Positions 55,559-64,000 of a stretch of 64,000 nucleotides of DNA are shown in pieces. Source of the stretch: Symmachiella macrocystis (GTDB taxonomy: Bacteria; Planctomycetota; Planctomycetia; Planctomycetales; Planctomycetaceae). The first letter of the stretch is position 1. The number at the start of each line of letters is the position of its first letter. The stretch covers positions 186,001 through 250,000 of the forward strand of contig NZ_SJPP01000004.1 in assembly GCF_007860075.1 (NCBI RefSeq). The letters run 5' to 3'. The translations under genes were made by a program, and so were the position numbers. A model generated the notes under the pieces. It ran no database searches. It was not told the origin of the DNA and saw only the letters and a list, made by a program, of their open reading frames with translations.

Positions 55559-55901
55559 TGGGATAGGTCCTCAGTCTCAATTATCTCATTCCGTGAAACT
55601 TGGGCGCACGCTATTCGTGCTCCGATCAATTCGTGTCGCGGTATTCTTGCTGCCAACACACTCCCGCTGCAATAGTCCGGAAACGCCACATCGTAAAACA
55701 TTTACTGGTTTAGGTGACTCAAGCATTTGTCTACCTGCAAAGTAATGGGTGAATTCGTTGGGTCGCTGTCGAACCTTGTCTCGTCAGCGTGATTCAGCTA
55801 ACGTCCGGAGACCATTTCAGCTCAAGGAGTCCTCCGGCTGGCGAGTTATCGCTTTTCAGTCTATTTCCGATCTAGGAAACCAACGACGAATTGCCACAAC
55901 C
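55559..55901. other. Intergenic region before the multiheme cytochrome gene
   Basis: These 343 bases separate two divergent genes. The cytochrome frame is open back to 55749, but the added residues do not look coding and would hide the signal peptide. No hairpin or clear promoter was found. Confidence 0.5.
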
Positions 55902-58364
55902 ATGGATGTTGTACTCCGCCTCTTTCAAAGCACGCTCATAGTCGGCGCGCTTTGGGCATTGCCAGGTTCTGTGACTGCCGCTGATCCGATCACAGAACAT
56001 TTCCCCGAAGCGGTAAATTCCGGCTGTATGAAATGCCACGCGGGCATTGAGTTGATCCGAGAACCCGACTCGGAAATGATGCAGCAGATTATGCAGCGCG
56101 GCACCGAGCAAGGGGACCCCGCCGGCTGTATTATTTGCCACGGCGGCGACCCGACGGAGACAACCGATAAAATCAAAGCGCACGGCGGCGAACAGCCGCA
56201 GACATTCTACCCCGCACCCGCAAGCTCTTGGGTCAATCAGAAAACGTGTGGACAATGCCATCCGGATCAGGTCAAGACTCAGTGGACCAGCCTGATGATG
56301 ACCGAAGCGGGGAAAATCCAAGGCGTCTGTTGGGCGTTCGGTTCCATGACCGGCTACAATCACCTTTGGGCTAATTATGCCGTGAAAAACCCAGCAGATC
56401 CCGGCGATCGCCTGGGTACGATAACGTACCGTCAATACATGGAGAGGCTCAAACGTATTGAACCGAACGTCTTCGTCGACGCTCATGAACCGTTGCCTGA
56501 AGCTCTGAAAGTCGACGAATTGTATCGTTTGCGAACAGAGCCGACACAAGCAGCGTTCACCTACATTCGTGAGGAATGTCAACGCTGCCACCATGCGGTC
56601 AAAGGCAGGCAAACACGGGGGGATTTTCGCGGCATTGGCTGTGCTTCGTGTCACACCCCCTACAGCAACGATGGACACTATGAAGGGGGTGACCCGTCAA
56701 TCGACAAACAAGCAACCGGACACATGCTCGTACATTCCATTCAAGGCACGCGCGATGCGAAGGTCACCGTGCATGAGAAAACTTATAGCGGCATCCCCGT
56801 CGAAACCTGCACCACCTGTCACGCCCGGGGGAAACGGATCGGCGTATCGTTTCAAGGGCTAATGGAGACCCCCTACCATTCTCCATTTGCCAAAGATGGT
56901 GGACCGCAGCCTGCGCTGCATACGAAGCACTATATCGCGATGGAGCAAGACGTTCATTACCTAAAAGGTATGACCTGCCAGGATTGCCACACGACGACGG
57001 ACGTCCATAGCGACGGTTTTTTGGCTGCTGCCAATCTGGCATCGGTGCAAATTGAATGCGCCGATTGCCACGGCACGCCCGACAGATACCCTTGGGATTT
57101 ACCTCTCGGATTCATGGACGAATTTGCCATGACACCCGCGACCGGAAAACCCCGTGGCGTGACCACTGAACCATTAGAACAGACACGACAGGGAACTGTG
57201 CACGAGCCGCTCGACGGGTATTTGATCACCGCACGAGGCAACCCGTATGAAAACGTAGTCCGCGACGGGAACGAAATCATCGTCCACACCGCAGCCGGCA
57301 AAGACATACGCATGCAACCACTCAAGAAATTATTTGCGGAAAAGAAGGTCAGCCAGAAGGGTGTTGTGGCCATGCAAGGTGTTGCGGGACACCTAGAACG
57401 CATGGAATGCTACACCTGCCATAGCAGTTGGACGCCCCAATGCTATGGCTGCCACATCAAGATCGACTATTCGCAAAAAGACAAATGCCCGGAATGCAAA
57501 GACTCGAAGCAAGGATTTGACTGGGTGGCGGCCGGCCGTAAGCACCAAGATGACCCAGCCCACCGGACAGATCGCGGTGAAACGGATTTCGACACGATGA
57601 TTCCTGGAGAAGTCTCGGAACAACGCTCCTATTTGCGATGGGAGGAACCCATGCTCGGGATAAACGGCGAGGGACGCGTGACACCACTTGCGCCAGGTTG
57701 TCAGCCCTCGGTGACGCTCATCGGCGAGGACGGCAAGCCGATTTTGTTAAATCATATTTTCAAGACCGATCCAGGCTTGGAACAAGGAGGCGAAGAAGGA
57801 CAACTGGCCATCGACATGAGTCCCACTCAGCCGCATACGACGACCAAAGACGTACGGAGTTGCGAATCGTGCCATGCCTCCCGCAAGGCGCTCGGTTTAG
57901 GAATCGACTCGGTCCGTGCCTGGGACAAAGAGCATGTTGTCGATCTAGAAACCGTAGACGGGGAAATCCTGCCCAATCAGTTTAAAGTACAGATGGAGCC
58001 GATCAAAAACTTAGATCACGATTGGTCAACAATCGTCGATGAAGCAGGCAAGCAAGTCGCCACGGTTGGGCATCATTTCCAGCTCTCGCGGGCATTCAAT
58101 AAAGAAGAGCAACTGCACATCAGCCGTGAAGGGACCTGCGTCGCCTGCCATAAGGAAATCCCCGAGGAATCCTTGGCAGTTAGCTTCCTGCACCACGTTG
58201 CGAAATATTCGGGCCAATTGCCAAAAGAGAATCAGGAACATGGGGTGCTCGTCAACAAGATCGTGCTGATGAGCGCTTGGCTGCAATTCACACTTGCGCT
58301 AGGACTGCCGATCGGAATCGGGTTCGTCGCATGGCGTTGGCGTCGGCGAAACAAACTGGCATAA
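55902..58364 (+). CDS. Membrane-anchored multiheme cytochrome c (12 CxxCH plus one CxxCK)
   Basis: The 820-residue protein starts with a signal peptide (RLFQSTLIVGALWALPGSVT, cut before AADP). It has twelve CxxCH haem c sites: CMKCH, CIICH, CGQCH, CQRCH, CASCH, CTTCH, CQDCH, CADCH, CYTCH, CYGCH, CESCH and CVACH. A CPECK lies at 57486-57500, a pattern that holds a Lys-ligated haem in NrfA nitrite reductase. One C-terminal helix (LQFTLALGLPIGIGFVAW) and a basic tail anchor it to the cytoplasmic membrane, with the haems outside. It probably moves electrons in the periplasm, or acts as an oxidoreductase; the spacing of the motifs does not match NrfA or HAO as I know them. The start at 55902 is chosen for the signal peptide. 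It stands alone. Confidence 0.88.
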   Translation: MDVVLRLFQSTLIVGALWALPGSVTAADPITEHFPEAVNSGCMKCHAGIELIREPDSEMMQQIMQRGTEQGDPAGCIICHGGDPTETTDKIKAHGGEQPQTFYPAPASSWVNQKTCGQCHPDQVKTQWTSLMMTEAGKIQGVCWAFGSMTGYNHLWANYAVKNPADPGDRLGTITYRQYMERLKRIEPNVFVDAHEPLPEALKVDELYRLRTEPTQAAFTYIREECQRCHHAVKGRQTRGDFRGIGCASCHTPYSNDGHYEGGDPSIDKQATGHMLVHSIQGTRDAKVTVHEKTYSGIPVETCTTCHARGKRIGVSFQGLMETPYHSPFAKDGGPQPALHTKHYIAMEQDVHYLKGMTCQDCHTTTDVHSDGFLAAANLASVQIECADCHGTPDRYPWDLPLGFMDEFAMTPATGKPRGVTTEPLEQTRQGTVHEPLDGYLITARGNPYENVVRDGNEIIVHTAAGKDIRMQPLKKLFAEKKVSQKGVVAMQGVAGHLERMECYTCHSSWTPQCYGCHIKIDYSQKDKCPECKDSKQGFDWVAAGRKHQDDPAHRTDRGETDFDTMIPGEVSEQRSYLRWEEPMLGINGEGRVTPLAPGCQPSVTLIGEDGKPILLNHIFKTDPGLEQGGEEGQLAIDMSPTQPHTTTKDVRSCESCHASRKALGLGIDSVRAWDKEHVVDLETVDGEILPNQFKVQMEPIKNLDHDWSTIVDEAGKQVATVGHHFQLSRAFNKEEQLHISREGTCVACHKEIPEESLAVSFLHHVAKYSGQLPKENQEHGVLVNKIVLMSAWLQFTLALGLPIGIGFVAWRWRRRNKLA

Positions 58365-58499
58365 TGGTCAATACGTCGTTGTCAGTGGGATTGGACAGAT
58401 TCTCAGTACATCCAAATGATGGAGCGTATAGAGACATTGAGAATCCAGACCGATATTGCATGCAATCGTTGCACACAGTTACTCCCAGAAATGCAAAAA

Positions 58500-59972
58500 A
58501 TGCTCCAAGTGCCCAGCGTGAATAACATATCGCTGCGACTGATATTGGCGAGTCTGTTCGCCTTGGTTGGACAGATTCTGTTCGTCACAATTGAGGCCCA
58601 TGCGGCGGAGAATCCGCCGTCCGGTTTCCAAGTCCCGGTCGGCCAGCGACAGTTGTTCCTCGACGATCACGGGATCGCTCAGCAAAACAATCTGCGTCGC
58701 CAGATGCATCAGCCAGAAAAACGGGGGACGGTAATCCGTAGTCCGCAGCCGACGAAATCCATTCAAACACGCACAGCGCCGGTCTGGGACGAGAAGGCGG
58801 GGCTTTACAAGACGTGGGTCATCACCGTCGACGACAATCTGTGGCAAAGCCAGGATGGTCTGAACTGGACGCCCGGCCCCAAGACCAACATGCCGATCAT
58901 GCTAGCGGTTTACGATCCGCTTGATCCCGATCCCGCGCGGCGTTTCAAAGCGCCGCTATTAAACCGCGGCTTCGCCGTCTCGCCCGACGGAATTACCTGG
59001 AAGCAACTTGATCTCAAGGCGATCCCCAGTTCTGACGAAGGGAATTTCAGCTTTGATGCCGAAAACGGCCTGTTCATACATACCGTCAAACGGGGCGGTC
59101 AACTCGGCCGTGCGGTGGCTCTGGCCACTAGCAAGGATTTCAAGACTTGGGACGATCACGGTATCGTGTTCCAGACCGATGAACTGGACCAAGAACGCGG
59201 CAAGCAACACATCGCGAATCGTTTGGCCGATGCCACTTTGCAGCAACCGCGATACAACGACCCCAGTGTCTATAATGTCGATGTCTACAACATGGGGGTG
59301 TTTCGCTACGAGGGTTTGTATATCGGCCTGCCGGCCCTGTATCACGCGGTCGGGTCCGTTCCGAACTATCCAAACACCGACGGATTTCAGTTGATTCAAC
59401 TCGCTTGCAGCCGCGACCTGAAAAACTGGCAACGGCTGGGAGAGCGGGAAACGTTCATCGGCCCGTCACACATCGACTCCGGTGCTTATGACCTCACACA
59501 ACTGCTGCCCCCCTCCGCTCCGATTGTTCACGACGATGAATTGTGGTTCTACTACACCGGCCTGAAGTGGCGCAGCACTTTCAATTACATCGGAACCTAC
59601 CCCAACGGTCGGACTGAACTGATTCCCGGACGCGATCGCGATGGTGGCGGAATCTGTTTGGCTGTACTCCGGCGTGACGGCTTTATCTCGCTCGATGCGG
59701 GGGACGCGGAAGGCCAAATCGTGACCCCACCGTTTAAATTGTCCGGCCAAAACCTGATGATCAACGCCGACGCTCGCAATGGTCAAGTGCGAGTTGAAGT
59801 CTTGAACCCGCAAGGCGAAATCGTTGCTGCCGCGAAAACCGTCGCCGAGGACTCCCCCCGTAAACAATTGCAATGGAAACAGGGTGACCTGAGTGCACTG
59901 AAGGACCAGACCGTGTCGCTCCGCTTCACACTCCGCAATGCCAGCCTTTTCTCCTACTGGCTGACGGATTAG
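58500..59972 (+). CDS. Secreted glycoside-hydrolase-like protein (five-bladed propeller, GH32/GH43 type)
   Basis: The product of about 490 residues has a signal peptide (LRLILASLFALVGQILFVTI, ending AHA-AENPP). The body resembles five-bladed propeller hydrolases: a first-blade FLDDHGIAQQ, APVWDEKAGLYKTWV, a RFKAPLLNRGFAVSPDGITW segment and DLKNWQRLGERETFIGPS. A Trp/Tyr-rich region (DELWFYYTGLKWR) follows, and the last 100 residues form a beta-sandwich. Such proteins in planctomycetes are often annotated as glycosyl hydrolases, but the catalytic acid pair is not certain here. The frame is open to 58416; the ATG at 58500 is chosen for the signal peptide although its ribosome-binding site is weak. 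A sialidase gene follows 180 bases later. Confidence 0.68.
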   Translation: MLQVPSVNNISLRLILASLFALVGQILFVTIEAHAAENPPSGFQVPVGQRQLFLDDHGIAQQNNLRRQMHQPEKRGTVIRSPQPTKSIQTRTAPVWDEKAGLYKTWVITVDDNLWQSQDGLNWTPGPKTNMPIMLAVYDPLDPDPARRFKAPLLNRGFAVSPDGITWKQLDLKAIPSSDEGNFSFDAENGLFIHTVKRGGQLGRAVALATSKDFKTWDDHGIVFQTDELDQERGKQHIANRLADATLQQPRYNDPSVYNVDVYNMGVFRYEGLYIGLPALYHAVGSVPNYPNTDGFQLIQLACSRDLKNWQRLGERETFIGPSHIDSGAYDLTQLLPPSAPIVHDDELWFYYTGLKWRSTFNYIGTYPNGRTELIPGRDRDGGGICLAVLRRDGFISLDAGDAEGQIVTPPFKLSGQNLMINADARNGQVRVEVLNPQGEIVAAAKTVAEDSPRKQLQWKQGDLSALKDQTVSLRFTLRNASLFSYWLTD

Positions 59973-60151
59973 CATCTGGGGCATCCGACAAGCGCAGTCT
60001 CAAGCAACGGTTGACGGCAGCTCAGCATAGGATTGCTGATTCATCCTATCCCCCCCCTCCGTATCATACTGTACATTGAGAATCGAAGATTGAATCATCA
60101 GCCGTTCATTGCTCGCCTAAACGGTAACGACCTAAGCAAAAAGAGGACACC

Positions 60152-61357
60152 ATGAGAAATATGCTTTCACGCAGTGCTGTCGCTATCGCCTTCGTATGTA
60201 TATCCATCCTCCCCGCCGCCGCAGCCGAATATTCACCGGTGACCGTTTTTCAAAATGGCCAGGATGGCTACAAGATATTTCGTATCCCGGCCATCATCCA
60301 AGCAGCCAACGGCGATCTCTTGGCGTTTTGCGAGGCCCGGGAAGGGGGAGACGCGAGTCGGATTGATTTAGTGTCGAAACGCTCCAACGACGGCGGGGCG
60401 ACATGGCAAAAACTTCAAGTTGTGCAAAACAACAAAGATTTTCGCGATTTGTACAAGGACGATCCTCGGCCAATCACCGTCGGCAATCCTGCACCGGTTG
60501 TCGATTTGCTGGACGAAAAACACCCCGGCCGGATCTGGTTGCCGTTTAACGTCGAAAACGACCTCGTGTTTGTGACCTACAGCGACGATCACGGCCGGAA
60601 TTGGGCGCCGCGCCACAACATCACCGCGGATGTGAAACCAAAGGAGTGGGGCTGGTATGCGACCGGTCCGGTCCATTCAATCCAACTGCAACATGGCAAA
60701 CATCGCGGCCGGTTAGTCATCCCTGCGGATCACCGCCTCGGCGACGACGGCGCGGACCGCGGTAGCAATGGCGCGCAGGCCATTCTCAGCGACGATCATG
60801 GAAAAACGTGGCGACTGGGGGCGGTCGACACTACCTACGAGGATGGATTGAATTCCAATGAAACCACCGTTGTGGAACTGAACGATGGACGGTTGTATTT
60901 CAATACCCGTGATCAAAACGGCAAAGCTCAGGGGACGCGCGGCGGCGCTTATAGCAGCGACGGCGGCGAAACGTTTGATCCTTCAAATGAGACTGCCTAC
61001 AAATGGTTCGCACCGGAAGTCGCTGTCCTTGATCCTTCTGTCGTTCAATGTGCCTTACTCCGCGGACTTTCGACGAAACTCGGCGACAGCTCGGATTTGA
61101 TTCTCTTCTCCGGCCCCGATGAAAATGGTCCTTCGGGGAAAGGACGCAGCGATCTACGGATTCGCTATTCGACCGACGAAACCGCCACGTGGCACGATGG
61201 GCCGTTGATTCACACCGGCCCAGCTGCCTACAGCGACATGGTGCGGCTGCAGCCGGGTGAATTCGGTGTGCTGTTCGAAGCGGGCGATGCGGGGCAAAAG
61301 CGTTATGACCGGATCGTTTTCGTGCGGTTTAATGCCCTTCCATTTTCGCAGGAATAG
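60152..61357 (+). CDS. Exo-alpha-sialidase (GH33-like), exported
   Basis: The 401-residue protein has a signal peptide (AVAIAFVCISILPAAAA). It then shows the sialidase FRIP motif (FRIPAI), followed by an EAREGGDASRIDLV segment that carries an Arg/Glu/Asp set of the active site. Four Asp boxes occur: SNDGGATW, SDDHGRNW, SDDHGKTW and SSDGGETF. A nucleophile-region Tyr near the end (AAYSDMVRL) and Arg positions also fit. It would cleave terminal sialic acids or related sugars outside the cytoplasm. AGAGGA lies five bases before the ATG. It probably forms a pair with the glycoside-hydrolase-like gene upstream. Planctomycete members may act on sulfated or other algal glycans instead of sialosides. 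Confidence 0.85.
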   Translation: MRNMLSRSAVAIAFVCISILPAAAAEYSPVTVFQNGQDGYKIFRIPAIIQAANGDLLAFCEAREGGDASRIDLVSKRSNDGGATWQKLQVVQNNKDFRDLYKDDPRPITVGNPAPVVDLLDEKHPGRIWLPFNVENDLVFVTYSDDHGRNWAPRHNITADVKPKEWGWYATGPVHSIQLQHGKHRGRLVIPADHRLGDDGADRGSNGAQAILSDDHGKTWRLGAVDTTYEDGLNSNETTVVELNDGRLYFNTRDQNGKAQGTRGGAYSSDGGETFDPSNETAYKWFAPEVAVLDPSVVQCALLRGLSTKLGDSSDLILFSGPDENGPSGKGRSDLRIRYSTDETATWHDGPLIHTGPAAYSDMVRLQPGEFGVLFEAGDAGQKRYDRIVFVRFNALPFSQE

Positions 61358-61760
61358 TTACTGTCCCACATGCAAATCACACTTTGATAACCTCGCATCA
61401 ACGGTAGCAGCATAAAGGCTTGGGATACCACGCCCGCTCATTCACAGAGCGCTCTAAGTCAGGCCGGATCCCCTTTGATAGCAAGCGTTAACCTCGCCCC
61501 CATTGGACTTCCTCGCCGTATGTTGTCAGAACGAGGTATCCAAAGGTTGAGAGGCATGTTACTCTCATTAGCTAGCTAACGAACCAAAGCTCAAATCCAC
61601 AGCGGGCATCAAGCGAATGGAGTTGAGTGTTTGGGCGGGAGATTGCCCGCAATCACCGCGAAACGAAACGTCCTAAGAGATTGTTTCGCATCACGAAAAC
61701 AAAAGCGTCGATCTGGTCGGGCGGAGAGTATCGTCGATCAGAGTGTTCTGGGAGTACATA
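61358..61760. other. Intergenic region upstream of the RND efflux genes
   Basis: No gene was recognised in these 403 bases. A perfect 12-base palindrome lies at 61568-61579 (listed separately), and a GCGGG/CCCGC stem with a six-base loop lies near 61636-61651. The promoter of the RND adaptor gene should be here. Confidence 0.45.
61568..61579. promoter_or_regulatory. Perfect palindrome TTAGCTAGCTAA, possible operator
   Basis: The 12-base sequence is its own reverse complement and lies about 180 bases before the RND adaptor start. Many efflux operons are controlled by dimeric TetR- or MarR-type repressors that bind such sites, but no regulator gene is adjacent and a chance palindrome is possible. 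Confidence 0.25.
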
Positions 61761-63038
61761 ATGAGCTCGTCACATGTGATAAAACTTGCTTTAACCGCCT
61801 TGTTGCTTTTGGCCGGTGATCGCATGGCACATGCCCAAAAGCGGCCCCCCGCGCGTGTTGTTGTCCAAAAAGTTGTTGCCAAAGAGATGGCGGCTGGTCA
61901 ATCCTTTGTCGCCACGGTCCTACCAATCAAACGCGCCATCGTCGGCAGCGCCGTTGATGGACGAGTCGTCAAGATTTTGGCCCGTGACGGCCAACGCGTC
62001 ACAAAGATGCAACCGCTGGTCCAACTTCTCACCGAAACGATCGAACTGAAATTGGTGGCCGCCGAAGCCGAGTTGGAATTGCGACGACAGGAGCTCTTGG
62101 AGTTGGAAAACGGGACGCGGAAACAAGACATCGCGCAGGCGCAAGCCAAAATGCTGGGGGCCAAGGCCAACATGGCCTATACCACCACGCGCCGCAACCG
62201 ACTGCAAAACCTGCGCGATGCGCGGGCGGCGACACAGGAGTTGATTGAAGAGGCCGAAGCAGCGGCAACGCATGCTGAGCAGGATTATTATGAGTTCAAG
62301 TCCGCCTATGAGTTGGCCGTTGAAGGTCCGCGGCCGGAAAAAATTGCGCAAGCCCGCGCCAAAGCCGCCATCCAACAAGCGTCTGTCGACGAGCTCAAAT
62401 TACGCATCAAAAAGCATACGATGATTTCACGATTTGATGGTTACGTCATCGGTAAAAAAACAGAAGAGGGAGCCTGGGTCTCGTCGGGCGATCCCGTGAT
62501 GGAATTGGTCGCACTGGATTATGTCGAAGTACAAGCATTTGTGACTGAAAATCACGCCGCATTTGTGAAACCCGACATGACAGTCCGCGTGGAAATCCCT
62601 GCATTACCCGACCGACTTTTTACCGGATTTGTCAGTGCCATTATTCCGCAGGCCGATGCGCGGGCCAGAACCGTTCCGATTCGCGTCCGGGTGAAGAACG
62701 AAATTAGCGAAGCGGGTCCGCTGTTGAAATGGGGCATGTATGCACGGGTCGAATTGCCAACCGGCCCATTGCAAAAAGCCGTCATGGTCCCCAAAGACGC
62801 GTTGGTCCTCGGTGGTCCCAAACCGTTGGTCTATATTGTCGCAGTGGGAAAGGATCAATCCGGCACGGTCAAGGCAGTCCCGGTGGAACTGGGGGTCGCC
62901 ACACCCAATTTGATTCAAGTCAAAGGACCGATTCAGGTGGGGGAATCAGTTGTAGTCGAAGGGAACGAGCGTCTGCGGCCCGGTCAAAACGTTGTGATTG
63001 TCAACAACATCCCGCCAACGGCCGCGGCAAAGAACTAG
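61761..63038 (+). CDS. RND efflux periplasmic adaptor (HlyD/MFP family)
   Basis: The 425-residue protein has a signal peptide (IKLALTALLLLAGDRMAHA). A first lipoyl/barrel-sandwich half carries GSAVDGRVVKILARDGQRV, and a long coiled-coil hairpin (about 90-190; EAELELRRQELLELENGTRK and onward) forms the funnel to an outer-membrane channel. The second lipoyl half (ISRFDGYVIGKKTEEGAWVS), a beta-barrel (VRVEIPALPDRLFTG) and a membrane-proximal domain follow. The ATG at 61761 has GGGAG seven bases before it and is preferred to GTG 61743. The pump gene starts 174 bases after its stop. The hairpin is longer than in AcrA-like adaptors. Substrate unknown. Confidence 0.9.
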   Translation: MSSSHVIKLALTALLLLAGDRMAHAQKRPPARVVVQKVVAKEMAAGQSFVATVLPIKRAIVGSAVDGRVVKILARDGQRVTKMQPLVQLLTETIELKLVAAEAELELRRQELLELENGTRKQDIAQAQAKMLGAKANMAYTTTRRNRLQNLRDARAATQELIEEAEAAATHAEQDYYEFKSAYELAVEGPRPEKIAQARAKAAIQQASVDELKLRIKKHTMISRFDGYVIGKKTEEGAWVSSGDPVMELVALDYVEVQAFVTENHAAFVKPDMTVRVEIPALPDRLFTGFVSAIIPQADARARTVPIRVRVKNEISEAGPLLKWGMYARVELPTGPLQKAVMVPKDALVLGGPKPLVYIVAVGKDQSGTVKAVPVELGVATPNLIQVKGPIQVGESVVVEGNERLRPGQNVVIVNNIPPTAAAKN

Positions 63039-63059
63039 CCGAGAAGCATTACTGTGCAG

Positions 63060-63090
63060 TTTCACTTTCTCCGAGAACGGAAAAGTGAAA
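63060..63090 (+). promoter_or_regulatory. Strong intercistronic hairpin between RND adaptor and pump genes
   Basis: Arms TTTCACTTT/AAAGTGAAA (nine pairs) continue, past one bulged C, into TCCG/CGGA with an AGAA tetraloop, giving 13 pairs. It starts 21 bases after the adaptor stop. There is no T-tract, so an RNA processing or stabilising element is more likely than full termination. Confidence 0.5.
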
Positions 63091-63212
63091 TACAAAACAC
63101 CCCACCCCGAATGTGCATGAGAATGACCCCACAACGCGAGAATCGGTCACGATCCATCCGCGGGGATGAAATCCAGTCGCACGCTAAACCGCAGCTTTGA
63201 TGGTACCCAGTC

Positions 63213-64000
63213 ATGCAGCTCATAGAATCGTTCGTTCGCAATCCCGTCAAAGTCAGCGTCGGCGCACTCTTGGTCGCCCTCTTTGGACTGGTTGCCTTAA
63301 CGCGAATGCCGATGCAACTCACACCGGAAGTGCAGACTCCCACGATCACCATCGAAACGCTCTGGCCGGGAGCCAGTCCGCAAGAAGTCGAACAGGAAAT
63401 CGTGTTGGAGCAAGAGGAGCAGCTCAAAAGCGTCGAAGGGATCACCAAGATGACCTCCGAAAGCGCGGACTCCAAGGGAACCATCACGCTGGAATTCCAA
63501 GTCGGCATCGATATGGGGGAATCGCTGCTCAAGGTCAATAGCCGCTTGCAACAGGTCCGCGAATACCCCGAAGATGCGGACGAACCGGTCATCTCGACTG
63601 CGAACTCTTCCGACCGGCCGATTGCCTGGTTTATTCTCAGTTCGCGCGCTCCGTCTATTGAGCAATACGACGCATTCGAGGCCAAGTATCCCCAATTGGT
63701 CGAATTGATCGCTCCAGCGCGGCGGGCCAATAATGTCGGTTTGGGAATGCTGCGACTCCGCTTGCTGTCCAAAGACCATCCAGAGCTCAAGGAGTTGTTA
63801 CCTCCGGAGGATCTAGATGTGACCAAGATGCGGCGTTTTGCTGAGGATGAAATCGAGGCTCGCTTTGAACGCGTCTCAGGTGTATCGCAATCGAATGTGC
63901 TTGGCGGACTCGAAGACGAACTGCAGGTCGTCGTCGATCCGGAAAGACTCGCCGCACGGCAATTGACTCTCACCGACGTTCGTAACGTCCTTCAGGCCCA
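63213..64000 (+). CDS. RND efflux transporter permease, N-terminal fragment
   Basis: The frame begins at ATG 63213 and is open to the window end, giving 262 codons. The first membrane helix is VGALLVALFGLVALTRMPMQ, followed by LTPEVQTPTITIETLWPGAS, the conserved entry into the first porter domain of AcrB/MexB-like pumps. The pattern EVEQEIVLEQEEQLKSVEGI and the later EARFERVSGVSQSNVLGG and DVRNVLQA fit the same family (HAE1/CusA branch). The full protein should have about 1000 residues and twelve helices. With the adaptor just upstream it forms a proton-driven exporter of unknown substrate. An outer-membrane channel gene is not in the window. Confidence 0.92.
   Translation, partial: MQLIESFVRNPVKVSVGALLVALFGLVALTRMPMQLTPEVQTPTITIETLWPGASPQEVEQEIVLEQEEQLKSVEGITKMTSESADSKGTITLEFQVGIDMGESLLKVNSRLQQVREYPEDADEPVISTANSSDRPIAWFILSSRAPSIEQYDAFEAKYPQLVELIAPARRANNVGLGMLRLRLLSKDHPELKELLPPEDLDVTKMRRFAEDEIEARFERVSGVSQSNVLGGLEDELQVVVDPERLAARQLTLTDVRNVLQA

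Overview
The window reads as a chromosomal segment of a planctomycete (Planctomycetota, Planctomycetia). The evidence is a set of families typical of that phylum: DUF1549/DUF1553 and DUF1501 proteins, a PVC-type HEAT/cytochrome c protein, a LEPR-XLL-like signal on a giant surface protein, an ECF sigma factor beside a huge serine/threonine kinase, and an M56 peptidase fused to WD40 repeats. No rRNA, tRNA, CRISPR array, insertion sequence or phage gene was recognised. Both edges cut through efflux systems: the C-terminus of an adaptor on the left and the N-terminus of an RND pump on the right.

Layout. 1-2147 (+): HlyD-like adaptor end, MacB/LolD-type ATPase and FtsX-like permease. 2317-10574 (-): a four-gene nitrate assimilation operon, transcribed from a nitrate/nitrite MFS carrier, through a nitrite reductase fused to rubredoxin, Rieske and FNR domains, a DmsB-DmsC fusion, and a NasA/NarB-type nitrate reductase. 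11275-17425: a CehA-like PHP hydrolase, an XRE regulator with a molybdate-binding-like domain, an ArnT-like glycosyltransferase and a secreted propeller-like protein. 17744-25768: NYN/OST-HTH protein, HEAT/cytochrome c protein, the decayed end of a methyltransferase gene, an overlapping metallophosphoesterase and isoprenoid-synthase-like pair, and a B12/radical SAM protein.

26018-34764 (-) is a probable five-gene operon: BlaI-type repressor, M56 peptidase-WD40 fusion, DUF1549/1553 protein, DUF1501 protein and EF-hand protein. A CCTAC/GTAGG inverted repeat in front of the repressor gene is a candidate operator. A Ca/Na antiporter follows. 36358-48431 is a divergent signalling locus. Leftward run an Hsp70-like protein without the helical lid, a secreted protein of unknown function, and an FHA-TM-trypsin-like protein lacking the catalytic His. 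Rightward run an ECF sigma factor and a 2229-residue membrane Ser/Thr kinase with a J-like cytoplasmic region and an ectodomain of LamG-like, DUF1080 and LRR domains.

48500-64000: a 52-codon zinc-ribbon gene, galE, a giant cadherin/PKD/RTX-like surface protein, a CoA-disulfide-reductase-like flavoprotein with rhodanese domain, a membrane-anchored multiheme cytochrome (12 CxxCH plus one CxxCK), a GH32/43-like secreted protein, a sialidase, and an RND adaptor-pump pair separated by a strong intercistronic hairpin.

The best candidates for poorly described biology are the single-polypeptide nitrite reductase with its DmsBC-linked nitrate reductase, the BlaI/M56-WD40 operon, the Hsp70/FHA-pseudoprotease//ECF/kinase locus, and the metallophosphoesterase/isoprenoid-synthase-like pair. 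Functions are assigned by recognising motifs by eye; no database search was run.
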